From NCBI GenBank assembly GCA_009776675.1, contig WRNK01000043.1, positions 1-8,732 on the forward strand: a stretch of 8,732 nucleotides of DNA, written 5' to 3'. Below the pieces are notes generated by a model. That model saw nothing but the letters and a program-made list of their open reading frames with translations, had not been told where the DNA came from and made no database searches. Positions 6,663 through 8,732 of the stretch are shown here, in pieces. Both the position numbers and the translations under genes were made by a program. Origin of the DNA: Methanimicrococcus sp. Its GTDB lineage: Archaea; Halobacteriota; Methanosarcinia; Methanosarcinales; Methanosarcinaceae. The number at the start of each line of letters is the position of its first letter. Within the stretch, counting starts at the first letter, position 1.

Positions 6663-6694
6663 ATATTTGTATGGTGTTTAAAATCAAACGTAAT

Positions 6695-6789
6695 AAAAAA
6701 AGAAATAAGTGGAACGGCCTGCGCGAGTGTGCATCACGGTATTAACGCTGACAGCGATTAAAAACCGGCTAAGCATTGCAGGCACTGTT
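6695..6789 (-). ncRNA. Structured RNA copy B, AbiF-associated (downstream, proximal)
   Basis: Second copy, in tandem with copy A and starting about 158 bp from it. Closing stem GCCTGC/GCAGGC at plus-strand 6717-6722 with 6778-6783; apical hairpin CGCT-GAC-AGCG at 6746-6749 with 6753-6756. A T7 tract (complement of 6695-6701) ends it on the minus strand. It sits between the stop codon of the Abi_2 gene and copy A, with its own TATA-like box, so it should be made independently of the gene. Confidence 0.75.
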
Positions 6790-6811
6790 ATGTTATGGAA
6801 AAGATGGATAC

Positions 6812-6819
6812 TAATTAAA
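6812..6819 (-). promoter_or_regulatory. TATA-like box of RNA copy B
   Basis: TTTAATTA followed by GTAT on the minus strand lies 27 nt before the conserved GTGCCTGC. It differs by one base from the boxes of copies A and C (TTTAAATA) and keeps their spacing. Confidence 0.55.
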
Positions 6820-6888
6820 GCTTTTTAAATTTTTGAAATAAAAATTTTATCTTCAATCAATCTGTTGCTATTTTTTACTTATTATGAC

Positions 6889-7815
6889 TTACGTTGGGAT
6901 TTGGATTTTTTTGGAACTTGCCCAAAAGGGATCGTCTTCCCAATCCTTTGGAAAACCCATGCCTTCCAATTGAATATGGTATTTATCAAACAAATCAATG
7001 AACGATTTTTTAAAACAATTATCAGGATTTATGACGTTTAAAAGGTACGAAATACAGCAGATATAAGCATACAATTTATTATTTTCAATATTTTTGTTTT
7101 GGACAAACGAATGATTTGTTTTTTTGGGTATCTTGATGTTATAAGAACAGTTTTTATTCCACAATCTGTTATGGTGAGCGCATTTATTACGTATAAAAGT
7201 TATACAATGCAGCCAATTTTCTAAAACCTCATAAGAGGATAAACCATAATACTCAACGATTTTACTCTTACAGTCGCTAAAATTTAAATTGGAAAACAAA
7301 CGAGATAAATAACCAAAACTGATTAATTCCATAATCATCCAACATGCAGGCTCAGATGGAATATCATATTTTTCTTTGTAATGTTTAATAAAAGCCTCAT
7401 CACTGTCATTCATTTTTGAAGAGAGAAATTGTAAAAAGTTTTTATGATTATTTTCATTTCTGAAAAGATGAGATTTCAAATACCAATGTGAGCCATGCTC
7501 TAAAGAATAATAATTAATAAGCTGATTTCGAAGTGAGATTTCTATTTTTCCGGTCGCTTCGAATAATAATAGCCTTAATTCGCTATCGAATTCATATACA
7601 TTTATGATGTCTTCGAAATAAAGGCAGCTTGAGAATTTATGAGACCGACGATCTTGGAAATGGTGCATATACCCTTGCAGCCGATAAAAATTATGATTCC
7701 CCAAATAAGACATTGCCCATGATTCATCCTTGAATAATAAACTTTCATTTTTTAATTTATCGACTTGCTGAGCAACAGTCAATACGTTTTTATTAAAAAC
7801 TTTGAAATCACACAT
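6889..7815 (-). CDS. Abi_2/AbiF-family HEPN protein (abortive infection-like RNase toxin)
   Basis: The 308-residue product is a complete Abi_2 (AbiD/AbiF-like) protein. Seen: N-terminal LTVAQQVDKLKNESLLF with YLGNHNFYRLQGY (residues 12-49), the FDSELRLLLFEATGKIEISLRNQL helix region (76-99), the HEPN signature FIRNKCAHHNRLWN at 207-220, where R209 and H214 form the RX4H catalytic motif, and the family's C-terminal MGFPKDW (286-292). HEPN RNases of this family cleave RNA and stop growth during phage infection; this is family knowledge. No membrane segment is visible. The ATG at 7815 has no Shine-Dalgarno and lies only 16 nt past the U-tract of RNA copy C, so its message probably arises by read-through from that RNA's promoter. 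It is more AT-rich than its neighbours, which suggests transfer. Like the three RNA copies around it, it is on the minus strand. Confidence 0.9.
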   Translation of the reverse strand: MCDFKVFNKNVLTVAQQVDKLKNESLLFKDESWAMSYLGNHNFYRLQGYMHHFQDRRSHKFSSCLYFEDIINVYEFDSELRLLLFEATGKIEISLRNQLINYYSLEHGSHWYLKSHLFRNENNHKNFLQFLSSKMNDSDEAFIKHYKEKYDIPSEPACWMIMELISFGYLSRLFSNLNFSDCKSKIVEYYGLSSYEVLENWLHCITFIRNKCAHHNRLWNKNCSYNIKIPKKTNHSFVQNKNIENNKLYAYICCISYLLNVINPDNCFKKSFIDLFDKYHIQLEGMGFPKDWEDDPFWASSKKIQIPT

Positions 7816-7831
7816 AAAAAATCAAATGGGT

Positions 7832-7926
7832 AAAAAGAAATAAGTGGAAGGGCCTGCGCGAGTGTGCATCACGGAATTAAGGATGATAACATCAATTAAA
7901 ACCGGCTCAGCATTGCAGGCACTGTC
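7832..7926 (-). ncRNA. Structured RNA copy C, directly upstream of the AbiF-like gene
   Basis: Third copy, in the leader position of the Abi_2 gene. Closing stem GCCTGC/GCAGGC at plus-strand 7852-7857 with 7915-7920. The apical hairpin is different in sequence from copies A and B, GATG-ATAA-CATC at 7882-7885 with 7890-7893, yet still pairs, while nearly everything around it is conserved; this is covariation supporting a real RNA hairpin. The T5 tract (complement of 7832-7836) marks a likely 3' end, 16 nt before the start codon. By position it is the likely cognate RNA of the protein. Confidence 0.8.
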
Positions 7927-7948
7927 ATTCAATACAGTGCATGAATAC

Positions 7949-7956
7949 TATTTAAA
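7949..7956 (-). promoter_or_regulatory. TATA-like box of RNA copy C, possibly shared by the AbiF-like gene
   Basis: TTTAAATA followed by GTATT on the minus strand lies 27 nt before GTGCCTGC, identical to the box of copy A. No separate TATA-like element is seen between the RNA and the start codon at 7815, so it may also drive the gene. Confidence 0.6.
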
Positions 7957-7993
7957 AATGCTTAAATTTTTAAAATCGAAAAGGATAAATAAT

Positions 7994-8045
7994 AAAAACA
8001 AAAAAAAGAATCAACCGCCTGATTCATCTGATCAAACAGGCGGTT
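7994..8045 (-). terminator. Hairpin and T-tract terminator of the surface protein gene
   Basis: AACCGCCTG (8013-8021) and CAGGCGGTT (8037-8045) form a perfect 9-bp stem. On the minus strand it is followed by GATTCTTTTTTTTGTTTTT, a good intrinsic-type terminator for the gene ending at 8099. Confidence 0.65.
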
Positions 8046-8092
8046 AATTGTGATTTTACAATTGGATAAAAATTAAAACAATTTTTATCCAA
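8046..8092. repeat. Two further inverted repeats after the surface protein gene
   Basis: AATTGT (8046-8051) pairs with ACAATT (8058-8063). Overlapping its end, TTGGATAAAAATT (8062-8074) pairs perfectly with AATTTTTATCCAA (8080-8092), 13 bp with a 5-nt loop, starting 6 bases beyond the minus-strand stop codon at 8099. With the 9-bp stem next to them they make three consecutive hairpins. Confidence 0.7.
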
Positions 8093-8098
8093 AATAAA

Positions 8099-8731
8099 TC
8101 ATTGCTGTTTTCCCCGAAGCTGCCGCCACTTAAACAACATCACTGCACAAAGAAGCCCCAGCAACGCTGTCAAAACCGCAAACCCTGGTATGCTGCTGCC
8201 GTCATCACCCGCAACGCCTGTTATCGTCATCAAACAAGATGCCGTAAAGCTTCCGTCATCGGTTGTCACCGTAATGGTCGTCGTTCCTTCTTTATGAGCC
8301 GTCACTCTTCCGTTTGCATCCACCGATGCGACGGAGGGATCACTGCTTGACCAATTCAACCCCATGTCCGTTGCATTTTCAGGCGTAATTGCGGCAATGA
8401 GCTGCAAGATTTCACCCGCGCTCAATGTGGCGTTGGTCTTGTCGAGTTGGACGTTTGACACGAAAATGGTGTCGTTTCCTTGGGAATCATTTCTTTGAGA
8501 ATCGTTTCTTTGGGATGCGTTTTGGTCGGAGACGATTGTAGCAGATCCAGTGGATGAACCACCGCCACCGCCTGTGGTTGACGTTGCTGCTGCATATACA
8601 TTCACTGTCTGCGGAGAGCCGCTGATACTGTATCCTGTCGGAGCAGCCACGGCTATAGACACCGTTCCTTCACTCACGCCGGAAATCGCAATACTCCAAG
8701 TTGTGCCGGAACCTGTCAGAGCACCGGCCGT
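8099..8731 (-). CDS. Secreted Ig-like surface protein with PGF-CTERM-like anchor (5' end outside window)
   Basis: The frame is open to the right edge, so only the C-terminal 210 residues are seen; a GTG at 8677 is unlikely to be the start because the sequence upstream (SGTTWSIAISGVS) continues the same domain. Order: end of a beta-rich repeat domain (1-46), a Gly/Ser linker (51-65), a linker packed with N-glycosylation sequons (N71, N76, N81, N86), and a bacterial Ig-like Big_2 domain at about 92-170 (LNWSSSDPSVASVDANGRVTA), with further sequons at N100, N119 and N126. The tail is DDGSSIPGF, a hydrophobic helix from about 184 to 200, then KWRQLRGKQQ, which matches a PGF-CTERM signal that archaeosortase A processes to anchor proteins to the cell surface. 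Extracellular; adhesin or cell-wall role inferred. Confidence 0.85.
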   Translation of the reverse strand, partial: TAGALTGSGTTWSIAISGVSEGTVSIAVAAPTGYSISGSPQTVNVYAAATSTTGGGGGSSTGSATIVSDQNASQRNDSQRNDSQGNDTIFVSNVQLDKTNATLSAGEILQLIAAITPENATDMGLNWSSSDPSVASVDANGRVTAHKEGTTTITVTTDDGSFTASCLMTITGVAGDDGSSIPGFAVLTALLGLLCAVMLFKWRQLRGKQQ

Positions 8732-8732
8732 C

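Noticed and set aside
6537..7926. Insertion sequence or att-type direct repeats flanking the Abi_2 gene
   Set aside because: The repeats carry promoters, U-tracts and a compensated hairpin, two copies lie on one side, and no transposase or integrase is present.
7844..8047. Plus-strand reading frame of 67 codons
   Set aside because: It lies over RNA copy C and the downstream hairpin, has Lys/Asn-rich low-complexity content and no start signals.

Overview
The window looks like chromosomal DNA of a low-GC methanogenic archaeon of the Methanosarcinaceae; a Methanimicrococcus-like organism is my best guess, from memory of protein families only. The evidence is an archaeal TATA-binding protein that reads very like Methanosarcina TBP, a HypE-like AIR-synthase-related protein, a short-form ThiC, an AglJ-like glycosyltransferase, a surface protein with a PGF-CTERM-type tail, and TATA-box promoters with U-tract ends rather than bacterial -35/-10 signals.

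Left part (1-3450). A HypE-like protein on the minus strand runs off the left edge. It is divergent from an unrecognised acidic protein that carries seven 15-bp (five-residue) tandem repeats. Next come tbp, behind a leader with several TATA-like elements and a hairpin, and a membrane-anchored family-2 glycosyltransferase probably acting in N-glycosylation. Middle (3451-6355). A terminator-rich convergent region separates the glycosyltransferase from thiC on the minus strand. Upstream of thiC is an AT-rich gap with a pyrimidine tract (minus-strand sense) that ends a radical SAM gene, also on the minus strand.

Right part (6356-8097) is the most interesting region. An Abi_2/AbiF-family protein with a HEPN RNase motif (RX4H) is bracketed by three copies of an approximately 95-nt RNA element on the same (minus) strand. 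One copy lies directly upstream of its start codon and two lie in tandem downstream. Each copy has the same TATA-like box at the same distance, a conserved closing stem GCCTGC/GCAGGC and a U-rich end. The apical hairpin has different sequence but keeps its pairing in the copy next to the gene. This looks like a HEPN toxin paired with a multi-copy structured RNA, plausibly an RNA antitoxin or guide-like partner. AbiF-associated RNAs are, to my memory, known in bacteria; the archaeal three-copy arrangement is what deserves checking. Beyond the downstream pair is a 16-bp tandem repeat that seems to have grown from the 3' flank of one RNA copy.

Right edge (8098-8732). After three consecutive inverted repeats comes the C-terminal end of a secreted Ig-like surface protein on the minus strand, with a dense run of N-glycosylation sequons and a PGF-CTERM-like anchor. 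It is a plausible client of the kind of glycosylation pathway to which the glycosyltransferase at 2494-3450 belongs.
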